DNA of 7,984 nt from an uncultured Faecalibacterium sp. Its GTDB lineage: Bacteria > Bacillota > Clostridia > Oscillospirales > Ruminococcaceae. Made by a program: the position numbers and the translations under genes. The DNA lies in NCBI GenBank assembly GCA_937915335.1, contig CALDLZ010000397.1, positions 1 through 7,984 on the forward strand, written 5' to 3'. Under the pieces are notes generated by a model, which saw nothing but the letters and a program-made list of their open reading frames with translations, was not told where the DNA came from and made no database searches. Shown in pieces: positions 1 to 6,620 of this stretch. Each line of letters starts with the position of its first letter. The stretch's first letter is position 1.

Positions 1-219
1 ATCCCCGAGGTGGAGGTCAGCGAGATCGAGGGCTATAAGTCCGCCGGTATCATTGCAGGCGGCATGATCCCCAAGATCGGCGGCATGGCCGATGCCATCT
101 ATCAGGGTGTCCACGAAGCGGTCATTATTGATGGCCGTGTGCCCCACTCCATCCTGCTGGAGCTATTCTCCAACCGTGGTTCCGGCACCCGGTTCTATCG
201 ACGCAGTCATCAGGAATAA
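1..219 (+). CDS. argB: Acetylglutamate kinase, C-terminal 72 residues (5' end outside window)
   Basis: ArgB phosphorylates N-acetylglutamate with ATP, the second step of the acetylated ornithine/arginine pathway, in the cytoplasm. The reading frame is open from base 1 and ends at TAA 217-219. The visible part carries the typical C-terminal segment of the amino-acid kinase fold: [14 protein letters not shown], where the lysine belongs to a motif conserved in the nucleotide-binding end, followed by [15 protein letters not shown], which is diagnostic for ArgB. After the usual end (G-x-GT) there are about nine extra residues, RFYRRSHQE, whose coding sequence abuts a repeat-like intergenic region. 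The gene is the first visible member of an argB-argD-argF operon on the + strand. The protein start and the N-terminal kinase half are not in the window. Identification is firm from the C-terminal motif. Confidence 0.95.
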   Translation: MPEVEVSEIEGYKSAGIIAGGMIPKIGGMADAIYQGVHEAVIIDGRVPHSILLELFSNRGSGTRFYRRSHQE

Positions 220-222
220 TGC

Positions 223-251
223 TTGCTGAAAATTATATCGGGCGATATAAT
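223..251 (+). promoter_or_regulatory. Candidate sigma-70 promoter inside the arg operon
   Basis: TTGCTG at 223-228 is followed, after exactly 17 bp, by a consensus TATAAT at 246-251. This sits just downstream of the argB stop and about 200 bp upstream of the argD start, so it could drive argD-argF separately from upstream arg genes. The -10 box lies inside a perfect inverted repeat (232-251). The match is by eye and transcription from it is not shown. Confidence 0.5.
232..251. repeat. Perfect 20-bp inverted repeat (9-bp arms)
   Basis: ATTATATCG (232-240) and CGATATAAT (243-251) are exact reverse complements separated by GG. The right arm contains the TATAAT of a candidate promoter, and the left arm reads as TATAAT on the opposite strand. 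It could be a regulator-binding site, the end of a dispersed repeat element, or both. It does not resemble the usual ArgR box (TGAAT-type half-sites), so an ArgR operator is not supported. Confidence 0.6.
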
Positions 252-430
252 AAAGATGAATAGGCTCCCCCTTTGGGGGCAATGACGACGACCGCCGCCA
301 GTGGCGGATTGAGGGAGGAGTTGTTGGGGCAGTGGCCAGCAAGATGCGAGTGCAATTGCACGAAGCAGCTGCTGGGAGCCACAACCCGGAGCTGGCGAGC
401 GAATGCGATACTGAGAGGGCGAGGACGTTA
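252..430. repeat. Intergenic region with clustered small inverted repeats, probable dispersed repeat
   Basis: No convincing gene is seen in this part of the 229-bp argB-argD gap. It contains a CCCCC-TTT-GGGGG stem-loop (267-279), a CCGCC-AGT-GGCGG stem-loop (295-307), a 12-bp palindrome GTGCAATTGCAC (350-361), a 10-bp palindrome AGCAGCTGCT (364-373), and GCCAGC (335-340) pairing with GCTGGC (391-396). On the complementary strand, the CCCTCTCAGT...GCCAGCTCC and GCCCCCAAAGGGGGAGCC strings resemble a repeat I remember as common between genes in Faecalibacterium-like genomes; this is recollection, not a search. No run of T follows the hairpins, so they do not look like intrinsic terminators. Confidence 0.45.
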
Positions 431-433
431 ACC

Positions 434-441
434 AAGGAGGG
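434..441 (+). promoter_or_regulatory. Ribosome binding site that fixes the argD start
   Basis: AAGGAGGG lies 7 nt before ATG 449. This decides the start in favour of 449 over an in-frame ATG at 332, which lies in the repeat-like region and has no comparable site. Confidence 0.85.
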
Positions 442-448
442 TATATCT

Positions 449-1654
449 ATGGATTCCGAAAAAGTCATCAAGCGGGACAATGAGTATGTCCTGCACACCT
501 ATAACCGCAATCCCGTTGTACTGGAAAAGGGCCATGGCCTGTATGCCGAGGGCCCCGAGGGTCAGAAGTATCTGGACTTCACCAGCGGCATCGGCGTGAA
601 TAGTTTGGGCTACTGTGACCTGACCTGGGCCGAGGCCATTTCCGACCAGGCTCACAAGCTGCAGCACGCCTCCAACCTCTACTACACTGCCCCATGCGGT
701 AAGCTGGCCAAAAAGCTGTGCAAGCGCACCGGCATGAGCAAGGTGTTCTTCGGTAACTCCGGTGCCGAGGCCAACGAGGGGGCCATCAAGGCTGCCCGGA
801 AGTACAGCTTCGACCATTACGGCAAGGACCGTGATACCGTCATCACGCTGGTCAACAGCTTCCATGGCCGTACCATTGCCACCCTGACCGCCACCGGTCA
901 GGAGGTGTTCCACAACTACTTCGGCCCCTTCAACGAGGGCTTTCTGTATGCGCCGGCAGGCGACATCGAAGCGCTGAAGGATCTGGTCGACGGCCATACC
1001 TGCGCTGTGATGCTGGAGCTCATTCAGGGCGAGGGCGGCGTGATGGCGCTGGACCCCGAGTATGTGCAGGCTGTGCGGGCGCTCTGCGACGAGAAGGATC
1101 TCATCCTCATTGTGGACGAGGTGCAGACCGGCGTGGGCCGCACCGGCACCTTCCTGTGCTGTGAGCACTATAACCTGAAACCCGATATTGTCACCCTGGC
1201 CAAAGGCCTGGGCGGCGGCCTGCCCATCGGTGCCGTTCTGCTGAACGAAAAGACCGCCGAGAGCATGGGCCCCGGCAGCCACGGCTCCACCTTTGGCGGC
1301 AACCCGGTGGTCTGTGCCGGTGCCAACGTGGTGGTAGACCGGATGGACCAGAGCTTCCTGGCCAATGTCAGCGAGCGCGCTGTCCAGCTGCGCGCCGGTC
1401 TGGCTAAGCTGCCCATGGTCAAGAATATCTCGGGCATCGGCCTGATGGTGGGCATCGAGTTCTTTGGCGGCATCCAGGCTGCGGATGTGCTGGCCGCCTG
1501 CCGTGAAAAGGGTCTGCTGGTGCTGACGGCCAAGACCCGCCTGCGCCTGCTGCCCCCGCTGACCCTGACCGCCCACGATGTGGAAATGGCGCTGGATATC
1601 CTGAACGAGGTGCTGACCGAGATGGAGCGGAAGGCTCCGAAGGAGCAGGCATGA
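449..1654 (+). CDS. argD: Acetylornithine aminotransferase
   Basis: This is a PLP-dependent class-III aminotransferase of 401 aa, the normal length for ArgD. It interconverts N-acetylglutamate semialdehyde plus glutamate and N2-acetylornithine plus 2-oxoglutarate in the cytoplasm. Visible landmarks from the chosen start are: the SGAEANEGAIKAARKY segment that binds the cofactor phosphate (about 104-119), NSFHGRT (136-142), ELIQGEGG (190-197), the DEVQTGVGRTG motif with Asp223 facing the pyridine nitrogen, and LAKGLGGGLPIG with Lys252 as the Schiff-base lysine. STFGGNP follows at 280-286. Start ATG 449 is supported by AAGGAGGG 7 nt upstream. The stop overlaps the argF start (ATGA), indicating co-translation. 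Other class-III aminotransferases (succinylornithine, GABA) share these motifs, but the position between argB and argF makes ArgD the natural call. Confidence 0.95.
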   Translation: MDSEKVIKRDNEYVLHTYNRNPVVLEKGHGLYAEGPEGQKYLDFTSGIGVNSLGYCDLTWAEAISDQAHKLQHASNLYYTAPCGKLAKKLCKRTGMSKVFFGNSGAEANEGAIKAARKYSFDHYGKDRDTVITLVNSFHGRTIATLTATGQEVFHNYFGPFNEGFLYAPAGDIEALKDLVDGHTCAVMLELIQGEGGVMALDPEYVQAVRALCDEKDLILIVDEVQTGVGRTGTFLCCEHYNLKPDIVTLAKGLGGGLPIGAVLLNEKTAESMGPGSHGSTFGGNPVVCAGANVVVDRMDQSFLANVSERAVQLRAGLAKLPMVKNISGIGLMVGIEFFGGIQAADVLAACREKGLLVLTAKTRLRLLPPLTLTAHDVEMALDILNEVLTEMERKAPKEQA

Positions 1655-2565
1655 AACATTTGCTGAAAATGAGCGACCTCTCCCCTGCCGAGCTCCACCA
1701 CATCCTCGATGTGGCGGAAGAGCTCAAGGCAGAGCAGAAGGCCAGAGAGACACCGGCACTGCTCAAGGGGAAGAGCGTGGCGCTGATGTTCTCCAAAAAT
1801 TCCACCCGTACCCGCACCAGCTTTGAGGTGGGTGTCTACCAGCTGGGCGGCCTTGGCAACTACATGAACGCCGCTACCGAGCTGCAGTCCGGCCGGGGCG
1901 AGCCCCTCAAGGATACCGCCCGGGTGCTGGGCCGCTACTATGACTGCGTGGTCTGGCGTACCTACCGCCAGCGTGACCTCGAGGAGTTCGCGGAACTGGC
2001 CGGTGTGCCTGTCATCAATGGCCTGACCGACTACGCCCACCCCTGTCAGGTGCTGGCTGACCTGATGACCATCCGAGAGCGCCGGGGCGCGCTGGAAGGC
2101 CAGAAGCTCTGCTTCATCGGTGATGGCTGCAGCATGGCGAACAGCCTGATCGTGGGTGGTCTGCTGGCCGGGATGAATGTTACCTGCGTCTGCCCCGAGG
2201 GCTACCGACCCGCCGCCGACGTGGTGATGTTCGCCCACAAGTACGGCGATAAGTTCCACCTGCTCACGGACCCCGCTGAGGGGGTAAAGGATGCCGATGT
2301 GGTGGTGACCGCCGCATGGAACACCGCACCCGGCACCCCCGAAAGTGAGCGCCGCCTGCGGGACTTCGCAGGCTTCCAGGTGACCAGCAAGCTGATGGAG
2401 CAGGCAAAGCCCGACGCAATGCTTCTCCACTGCCTGCCCGCCCACCGCGGCGAGGAAATCTCCACCGCTGTCTTTGAAGAGCACGCCGACGAGATCTTCA
2501 CCGAAGCCGAGAACCGCCTCCATGTGCAGAAGGCTGTGCTGGCGATCCTGCTGGCAGGAAAGTAA
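1651..2565 (+). CDS. argF: Ornithine carbamoyltransferase family protein with altered amino-acid-substrate site
   Basis: This is a 304-aa transcarbamylase of normal length, which by context makes citrulline from carbamoyl phosphate and ornithine (or an ornithine derivative). Carbamoyl-phosphate-site motifs are intact: STRTRT (51-56), RGEPLKDTARVL (82-93), RT (103-104), HPCQ (130-133), and HCLPAHRGEE (260-269) with the active-site cysteine Cys261. The residues that hold ornithine in studied OTCases are different. The usual GDGNN reads GDGCS (157-161), and the usual TDVWxSMG loop reads TAAWNTAPG (220-228), so Asp, Ser and Met become Ala, Thr and Ala with no length change. The reading frame is clean across both sites. 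The start has AAGGAG at 1640-1645, inside argD, and overlaps its stop. The family is certain. The true second substrate is open: ornithine, N-acetyl- or N-succinylornithine, or another amine. Confidence 0.9.
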   Translation: MKHLLKMSDLSPAELHHILDVAEELKAEQKARETPALLKGKSVALMFSKNSTRTRTSFEVGVYQLGGLGNYMNAATELQSGRGEPLKDTARVLGRYYDCVVWRTYRQRDLEEFAELAGVPVINGLTDYAHPCQVLADLMTIRERRGALEGQKLCFIGDGCSMANSLIVGGLLAGMNVTCVCPEGYRPAADVVMFAHKYGDKFHLLTDPAEGVKDADVVVTAAWNTAPGTPESERRLRDFAGFQVTSKLMEQAKPDAMLLHCLPAHRGEEISTAVFEEHADEIFTEAENRLHVQKAVLAILLAGK

Positions 2566-2577
2566 ATCACAACAATA

Positions 2578-2615
2578 AAAAACACCTCCGACCATGAAAA
2601 GTCGGAGGTGTTTTT
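2578..2615. terminator. Bidirectional rho-independent terminator
   Basis: The arms AAAAACACCTCCGAC (2578-2592) and GTCGGAGGTGTTTTT (2601-2615) pair perfectly around an 8-nt loop. The G+C-rich core is 11 bp, with a T-run on the right in the + direction and, because the left arm begins with A's, a T-run in the - direction too. It lies between the convergent ends of argF (stop 12 bp to the left) and the MATE gene (stop 14 bp to the right), so it can end both transcripts. Confidence 0.95.
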
Positions 2616-2628
2616 GCTTATGGAAGTC

Positions 2629-4005
2629 TTACACCTTCCCTGCACCCTTATCCAGGATCTTATTGAACTGGAGGAAGAAGGTGGCCGCAGTCACGGCGGC
2701 GGCAATGATGTCGCTGACGGGCTCGGCGAGGAACACGCCGAACACGGGGTTCGGGACCACATGGGGCAGAATGAAGATGAGGGGAATGAGCAGGATGAGC
2801 TTGCGCAGGCAGGCCAGCAGCAGGCTGACCTTTGCCTGACCCAGCGCCATGAAGCTCTGCTGGCAGCCGATCTGGATGCCAGTGGAGAAGATGCCTGCCA
2901 TGTAGATACGCATGGCCCAGGTGGTGTACTCGATCAGGGTGGCATCCGAGGTAAAGATGCCTGCCACAGCACCGGGAACCAGCATCATCAGCAGCCAGAA
3001 GATGGTGGTATAGCCAAGGCAGAGCGTCAACTGGAAGCGGAAGGCCTGCTTGACACGGTCTTTCTTGCCTGCGCCAAAGTTGAAGCTCATCACCGGCTGG
3101 CCGCCCTGGCAGATGCCCGAGATGGGCATGGTGCACAGCTGGGAAGCGCTGGTGATAACGGTCATGGCACCCACGGCCACGTCACCGCCATAGCGGGCCA
3201 GGCTGGAACTGAAGCTGATGGACAGCAGGCTCTCGGTGGAGAGCATCACGAAGGTGGAGATACCCAGTGCCAGAACAGGCAGGATGATCTTGCCCTCCAG
3301 TTTCATATCCTCCTTGCGGATCTTGAGCATGGTCTTGGGGCCGGTAAGGAACCGGATGACCCAGACAGCACCCACAGCCTGGCTCAGCACCGTGGCGATG
3401 GCGGCACCCTTCACGCCCATACCCAGCGCAAAGATGAGGATGGGATCCAGGATGATGTTGATGACGGCACCAATGACGGTGGTCAGCATACTGATCTTGG
3501 CAAAGCCCTGTGCGGTGATGAAGGGGTTCATACCCATCACGATCAACACGCAGACGGAGCCCAGAATGTAGATGCGGCTGTAACTCAGCGCATAAGGCAG
3601 GGTGGTGTCGCTGGCACCAAACATCCGCAGAAGGGCGGGCGCAGCGGCATAAAAGACGATGGTCAGGATGACCGAGAAGATGAGCAGCATGGTAAAGCTG
3701 TTGCTGACGATCTTCTCCGCCTGCTTCTTATCGCCCTGGCCCATGGCGATGGCGGTGCGGGGGGCACCACCGGAGCCAATGAGCATGGCAAAGGCGTTCA
3801 GGAGCATCAGGATGGGGGTGAACAGACCAACGCCGGTCAGGGCCGCCGCACCGATGCCCGCAATGTGGCCGATGTAGATGCGGTCCACGATGTTATACAG
3901 CAGGTTGACCACCTGCGCCACAACGGCGGGGATCATCAGCTGGAGCAGGAGCTTCTTTACATCGCCCGTGCCCATATCCTGCTGTTTTTTCTGCGTTTGT
4001 GCCAT
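2629..4005 (-). CDS. MATE-family efflux transporter (MepA-like)
   Basis: This is a 458-aa integral membrane protein with about twelve hydrophobic segments in two similar halves, the normal size for MATE exporters, which push drugs or metabolites out of the cell using Na+ or H+ gradients. The N half has the first-helix pattern LLYNIVDRIYIGH (35-47, Asn38 and Asp41), the loop GSGGAPRTAIAMGQGDKKQAEK (77-98) and NIILDPILIF (183-192). The C half repeats the loop as QGGQPVMSFNFGAGKKDRVKQAFR (300-323). Start ATG at 4005 is supported by AAGGAG 4012-4017 on the - strand, which overlaps the stop codon of the upstream GH3 gene. The 9-bp gap means a shared mRNA and probable translational coupling. The motif layout is closest to the MepA-like branch, but substrate cannot be read from sequence. 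Its place behind a glycosidase hints at export of a hydrolysis product rather than general drug resistance. Confidence 0.93.
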   Translation of the reverse strand: MAQTQKKQQDMGTGDVKKLLLQLMIPAVVAQVVNLLYNIVDRIYIGHIAGIGAAALTGVGLFTPILMLLNAFAMLIGSGGAPRTAIAMGQGDKKQAEKIVSNSFTMLLIFSVILTIVFYAAAPALLRMFGASDTTLPYALSYSRIYILGSVCVLIVMGMNPFITAQGFAKISMLTTVIGAVINIILDPILIFALGMGVKGAAIATVLSQAVGAVWVIRFLTGPKTMLKIRKEDMKLEGKIILPVLALGISTFVMLSTESLLSISFSSSLARYGGDVAVGAMTVITSASQLCTMPISGICQGGQPVMSFNFGAGKKDRVKQAFRFQLTLCLGYTTIFWLLMMLVPGAVAGIFTSDATLIEYTTWAMRIYMAGIFSTGIQIGCQQSFMALGQAKVSLLLACLRKLILLIPLIFILPHVVPNPVFGVFLAEPVSDIIAAAVTAATFFLQFNKILDKGAGKV

Positions 4006-4014
4006 GAGCGCTCC

Positions 4015-6258
4015 TTAATACTTCAGGCCGAAGTTCATCTCGTAGTAGTTGCCGGCGGCATCGCGGTAAGCGTAAGCCTTGCCGTTCTCGTCCTTCATGC
4101 TGTCGGGCATGTAGGCATCCTTTGCAAAGCCGGGCACGTCGTTGGGGCTGATGCAGACACCGTCAGCGTTGACCGCCAGAACCTCGTCACCCTTGGGCAG
4201 GGTCAGGGGCAGCTTGCCGACAGGCGCGAAGCGACCGAACATGACATCCAGCGTTGCGGAGGGATAGGTGTCGAAGCCGACGGTCAGAGCGTCGGAGATC
4301 TTCTCCACATTGCCGACCTCCCAGGCCAGCGGGCAGTTGATGTTGGAAACGACCTTGCCGCCGTGCGCGTGGACAGCGTCAGCGATGCCGGCCAGACGGT
4401 TTGCACCCACCAGAGTGGTCTCCTTGTGGGTCTCGGCGGTGGGCTTGCCGCTCTCGTCAACGTTGCAAACGGTCTTGTCCTCGCAGATGTCCAGCTCCAG
4501 ATAGCCCGGGGTGGCATTGAAGTATGCACCGGACTGAGGGCTGACCATCAGCAGGGCGACATCGGCCTCGTCGGGGGTGTCCACCAGAGTGACATTGCCC
4601 AGCATCTCGCGCAGGGCCTTGGTGGCAGCCTCGCCAGCCTCGGCACTCTTGCCGAAGGCCTCGGCGTAGACCTTGATGCCGTCCTTCAGGGGCAGGGTGC
4701 CATCGTTCTTCAGCAGGACAACGGACTCGCGGTGCACACGGGAAGCTTCCTCCCAGTCGGCCTTGGTGGCAACGACCTCGGCAGCCTTCTTGGGGTCGGC
4801 GTAGGGGTTCTCGAACATCCCCTGACGGAACAGCTCGGTCAGGGTGCGGCTGACGGCGCGGTTCAGGCTCTCGTCGGTCAGGACCAGATCCTCTTTCTTG
4901 AAGCCGTCGGGCACCTTGTGGGTGTCGTAGTAGCCGTTGGTGCTGCGGGCATAGCTCTCCTCGCCCAGCTCGTTGTCCAGCAGACCGGAGATCAGATCCA
5001 CGCCGCTCTGGGTGACAGCATAGCCGATGCGCTCGGGCTCGTCCAGCATATCAACGCCCCAGCACATGTTGTGGACAATGCCGGTGTCGGAGTTGATGTA
5101 GCCCTTGAAGCCCATCTGGTTGCGCAGCATCCCGTCGATGAACACCTTGTTGTAGGCGAAGCCGTAAGGCTGGAGATCGATGGGGTTGCCGTTGAAGTCC
5201 TCCTGCGGAGCGCTCTTCTCGGCGCTGGGCTTGGAGTAGTAGGGCATGATGGACTCGGCATTGTGGCGGATCGCCGCGCGGAATGCCGGGATGTGGTACT
5301 TCTGCAGGGAGCCGGGGGTAGCGTAGATGTTCCACTGGCCGGCCGCATAGTGGGGGTCGAAGCCGTTCTCACGCGCGCCGCCGCCGGGGAAGTGCTTCAC
5401 GGTCATGGAAACACCCTCGGGGGTGACACCGTTGCTGCCGCCCTGGATGCCGGGGATCAGGTGATCGAAGATTTCCTCGATCAGCTCGGGATCCTCGCCG
5501 AAGGTGCCGAAGGTGCGCTGCCAACGGGGGTCGGTGACGCAGTCGGCCATGTACATATAGCCCTTCTTCAGGCCGCAGGCGTTCCATTCGCGGCGGATGG
5601 TGTCGGCAAACTTGTCGATGATATCGATGCGGGCAGTGCCCTTGACAGCGGCAGCAATGCCCAGGGTGCCGGGGTAGGTTGCGAACACGCCGGTGGCGTC
5701 GTTCATGCCGAACACGACTTCGCCGTTCTCGTTGCGGCTGTTGGACATGACCTGCATGGGCACGAAGTGCTCGCAGGTCTCGGTCAGGTACTGCAGCTGG
5801 TTCAGGTAATCAGCCAGATCCTCGGGCGTGGGGCTCTCGCGCAGGATGACATGGCGGTTGAAGCTCTTCTTGACCATGTCGGAGGTGCCGGGCAGGGACT
5901 GGGTGCCGAAAATGCTGTCAGAGACATTCACGGGTGCCTCGTCCAGCAGGCCGCTCTCGTCCGCCACGGGCTTGTGGCCGTTGGCTGCCAGACGGGGAGA
6001 GGGATACTTGGGGCCCATGCGCCAGTCGGAGGTGAAGAGCTGGCCGATCTTCTCGCTGGTGGTCAGGACTTTGACGTAAGCCTGGGCACGCTCGGCGGGG
6101 GTCAGGCGCCAGTCATTGACCGCGCTGACGGTGCCGGTGCCGTCGATATCCTTGAAATACAGGCCGTCCTGCTCGATGACCTTGCGCTCCACGGTGCTGA
6201 TGGTGGGGCCGTTGGGGTTCTGGTAGCGCTTTACGCGCTCGGAAGCTTTCACTGCCAT
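4015..6258 (-). CDS. Glycoside hydrolase family 3 enzyme (beta-glucosidase-like), cytoplasmic
   Basis: This 747-aa GH3 protein likely removes terminal beta-linked glucose or a related sugar. No signal peptide or membrane anchor is seen, so it acts inside the cell. The N-terminal barrel begins near TTSEKIGQLF (66-75), followed by DPRWQRTFGTFGEDPEL (243-259) and KHFPGGG (288-294), the Lys-His pair that binds sugar hydroxyls. The likely catalytic nucleophile is Asp391 in INSDTG (388-393). The second domain starts near ESVVLLKNDGTLPL (511-524) and ends with the GKLPLTLP signature (681-688). The protein stops about 59 residues later, so a full C-terminal fibronectin-like domain is absent. Start 6258 is chosen because AAGGAG (6267-6272) lies 8 nt upstream. 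The frame stays open to 6771, but that extension crosses A+T-rich control DNA and the divergent gene. It is the first gene of an operon with the MATE exporter and is divergent from a sugar symporter. Exact sugar specificity is unknown. Confidence 0.92.
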   Translation of the reverse strand: MAVKASERVKRYQNPNGPTISTVERKVIEQDGLYFKDIDGTGTVSAVNDWRLTPAERAQAYVKVLTTSEKIGQLFTSDWRMGPKYPSPRLAANGHKPVADESGLLDEAPVNVSDSIFGTQSLPGTSDMVKKSFNRHVILRESPTPEDLADYLNQLQYLTETCEHFVPMQVMSNSRNENGEVVFGMNDATGVFATYPGTLGIAAAVKGTARIDIIDKFADTIRREWNACGLKKGYMYMADCVTDPRWQRTFGTFGEDPELIEEIFDHLIPGIQGGSNGVTPEGVSMTVKHFPGGGARENGFDPHYAAGQWNIYATPGSLQKYHIPAFRAAIRHNAESIMPYYSKPSAEKSAPQEDFNGNPIDLQPYGFAYNKVFIDGMLRNQMGFKGYINSDTGIVHNMCWGVDMLDEPERIGYAVTQSGVDLISGLLDNELGEESYARSTNGYYDTHKVPDGFKKEDLVLTDESLNRAVSRTLTELFRQGMFENPYADPKKAAEVVATKADWEEASRVHRESVVLLKNDGTLPLKDGIKVYAEAFGKSAEAGEAATKALREMLGNVTLVDTPDEADVALLMVSPQSGAYFNATPGYLELDICEDKTVCNVDESGKPTAETHKETTLVGANRLAGIADAVHAHGGKVVSNINCPLAWEVGNVEKISDALTVGFDTYPSATLDVMFGRFAPVGKLPLTLPKGDEVLAVNADGVCISPNDVPGFAKDAYMPDSMKDENGKAYAYRDAAGNYYEMNFGLKY

Positions 6259-6312
6259 AGTGTTTTCTCCTTTTCTTCTTGAAGTGCGGCCCATTACCGC
6301 AGGGCTGCACAT

Positions 6313-6327
6313 ACTATACCTATTATA
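6313..6327 (-). promoter_or_regulatory. Candidate -10 region for the GH3-MATE operon
   Basis: On the - strand a consensus TATAAT occupies 6327-6322, with a second TATAGT at 6318-6313. Either places transcription start roughly 45-60 bp before the GH3 start codon. No convincing TTGACA-like -35 is seen at the right distance, so the promoter may depend on an activator. This is a visual match only. Confidence 0.4.
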
Positions 6328-6358
6328 ATAATAAAAACGGGGAAAGGCTAGAAATATT

Positions 6359-6432
6359 TTTGGATATTTCCGCAATATATGCTTGGATTTCGTTTTGTAT
6401 CCAAACAAAATCGGCAATGTGCTGGATTTACG
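6359..6432. promoter_or_regulatory. Cluster of TGGAT motifs with an imperfect inverted repeat, candidate operator
   Basis: TGGAT occurs at 6361-6365, 6384-6388 and 6423-6427 on the + strand and as ATCCA at 6399-6403 on the other, each followed by an A/T-rich stretch and mostly by CG. Within the cluster, GATTTCGTTT (6386-6395) and AAACAAAATC (6403-6412) form 10-bp arms matching at 9 positions around a 7-bp centre. TTGGAT/ATCCAA (6383-6388/6399-6404) is a second overlapping symmetry. The location between two divergent sugar-use genes fits binding of a regulator such as a LacI- or AraC-type protein, but no regulator gene is in the window. Confidence 0.4.
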
Positions 6433-6537
6433 ACGGAATTGTTGTATAAAACGACGAACGGCTTTTCCGTAGATTGTGAATTTTGAGACATGACCGTAAA
6501 ATCGTCCTGTTTTACCACAAAATTTTACTAACAGAAC

Positions 6538-6566
6538 TTTCAGAAAGAGTTCATAATGTATACATA
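6538..6566 (+). promoter_or_regulatory. Candidate promoter for the GPH symporter
   Basis: TATACA (6559-6564) or the overlapping TACATA (6561-6566) is the best -10-like sequence before the symporter leader, with TTTCAG (6538-6543) as a weak -35. A perfect 10-bp palindrome ATGTATACAT (6556-6565) overlaps it. If used, transcription would begin near 6570, right at the first leader hairpin. A further TATAAA at 6445-6450 is an alternative. Confidence 0.3.
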
Positions 6567-6570
6567 AAAT

Positions 6571-6613
6571 CCCCCGGTTCGCGATGTGGCAGCCGCAGCC
6601 CGCGGGGGAACCG
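6571..6613 (+). other. G+C-rich stem-loop in the symporter 5' leader (hairpin 1)
   Basis: This stretch can fold in two competing ways: CCCC (6571-6574) with GGGG (6605-6608) plus CGCG (6580-6583) with CGCG (6601-6604), or CGGTTCGCG (6575-6583) with CGC (6601-6603) and GAACCG (6608-6613). The apical part holds GTGGCAG (6586-6592). No T-run follows, so it is not an intrinsic terminator. The abrupt change from A+T-rich to G+C-rich DNA at 6571 fits the 5' end of a structured leader. Confidence 0.5.
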
Positions 6614-6620
6614 AATGAAA

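Noticed and set aside
232..251. ArgR operator at the inverted repeat
   Set aside because: The half-sites do not resemble the TGAAT-type ARG box.
332..448. N-terminal extension of argD from ATG 332 (39 more residues)
   Set aside because: It lies in the repeat-like intergenic block, has no good ribosome site, and does not resemble ArgD. ATG 449 has AAGGAGGG at ideal distance and gives the normal family length.
252..448. T-box or other known riboswitch between argB and argD
   Set aside because: No T-box core (GGUGGNACCGCG-like) or terminator/antiterminator pair is seen; the stems fit a repeat better.
428..1576. Long - strand open frame opposite argD (and a similar one at 1168-2595 opposite argD/argF)
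   Set aside because: Both are shadows of genes with clear catalytic motifs on the + strand; no ribosome site or recognisable domain.
2608..6282. Very long + strand open frame (1224 codons) opposite the MATE and GH3 genes
   Set aside because: It is the mirror of two well-supported genes. Its translation is rich in Gly, His, Asp and Gln in a low-complexity way, spans two genes and shows no family motif. Codon bias on the real strand removes stops.
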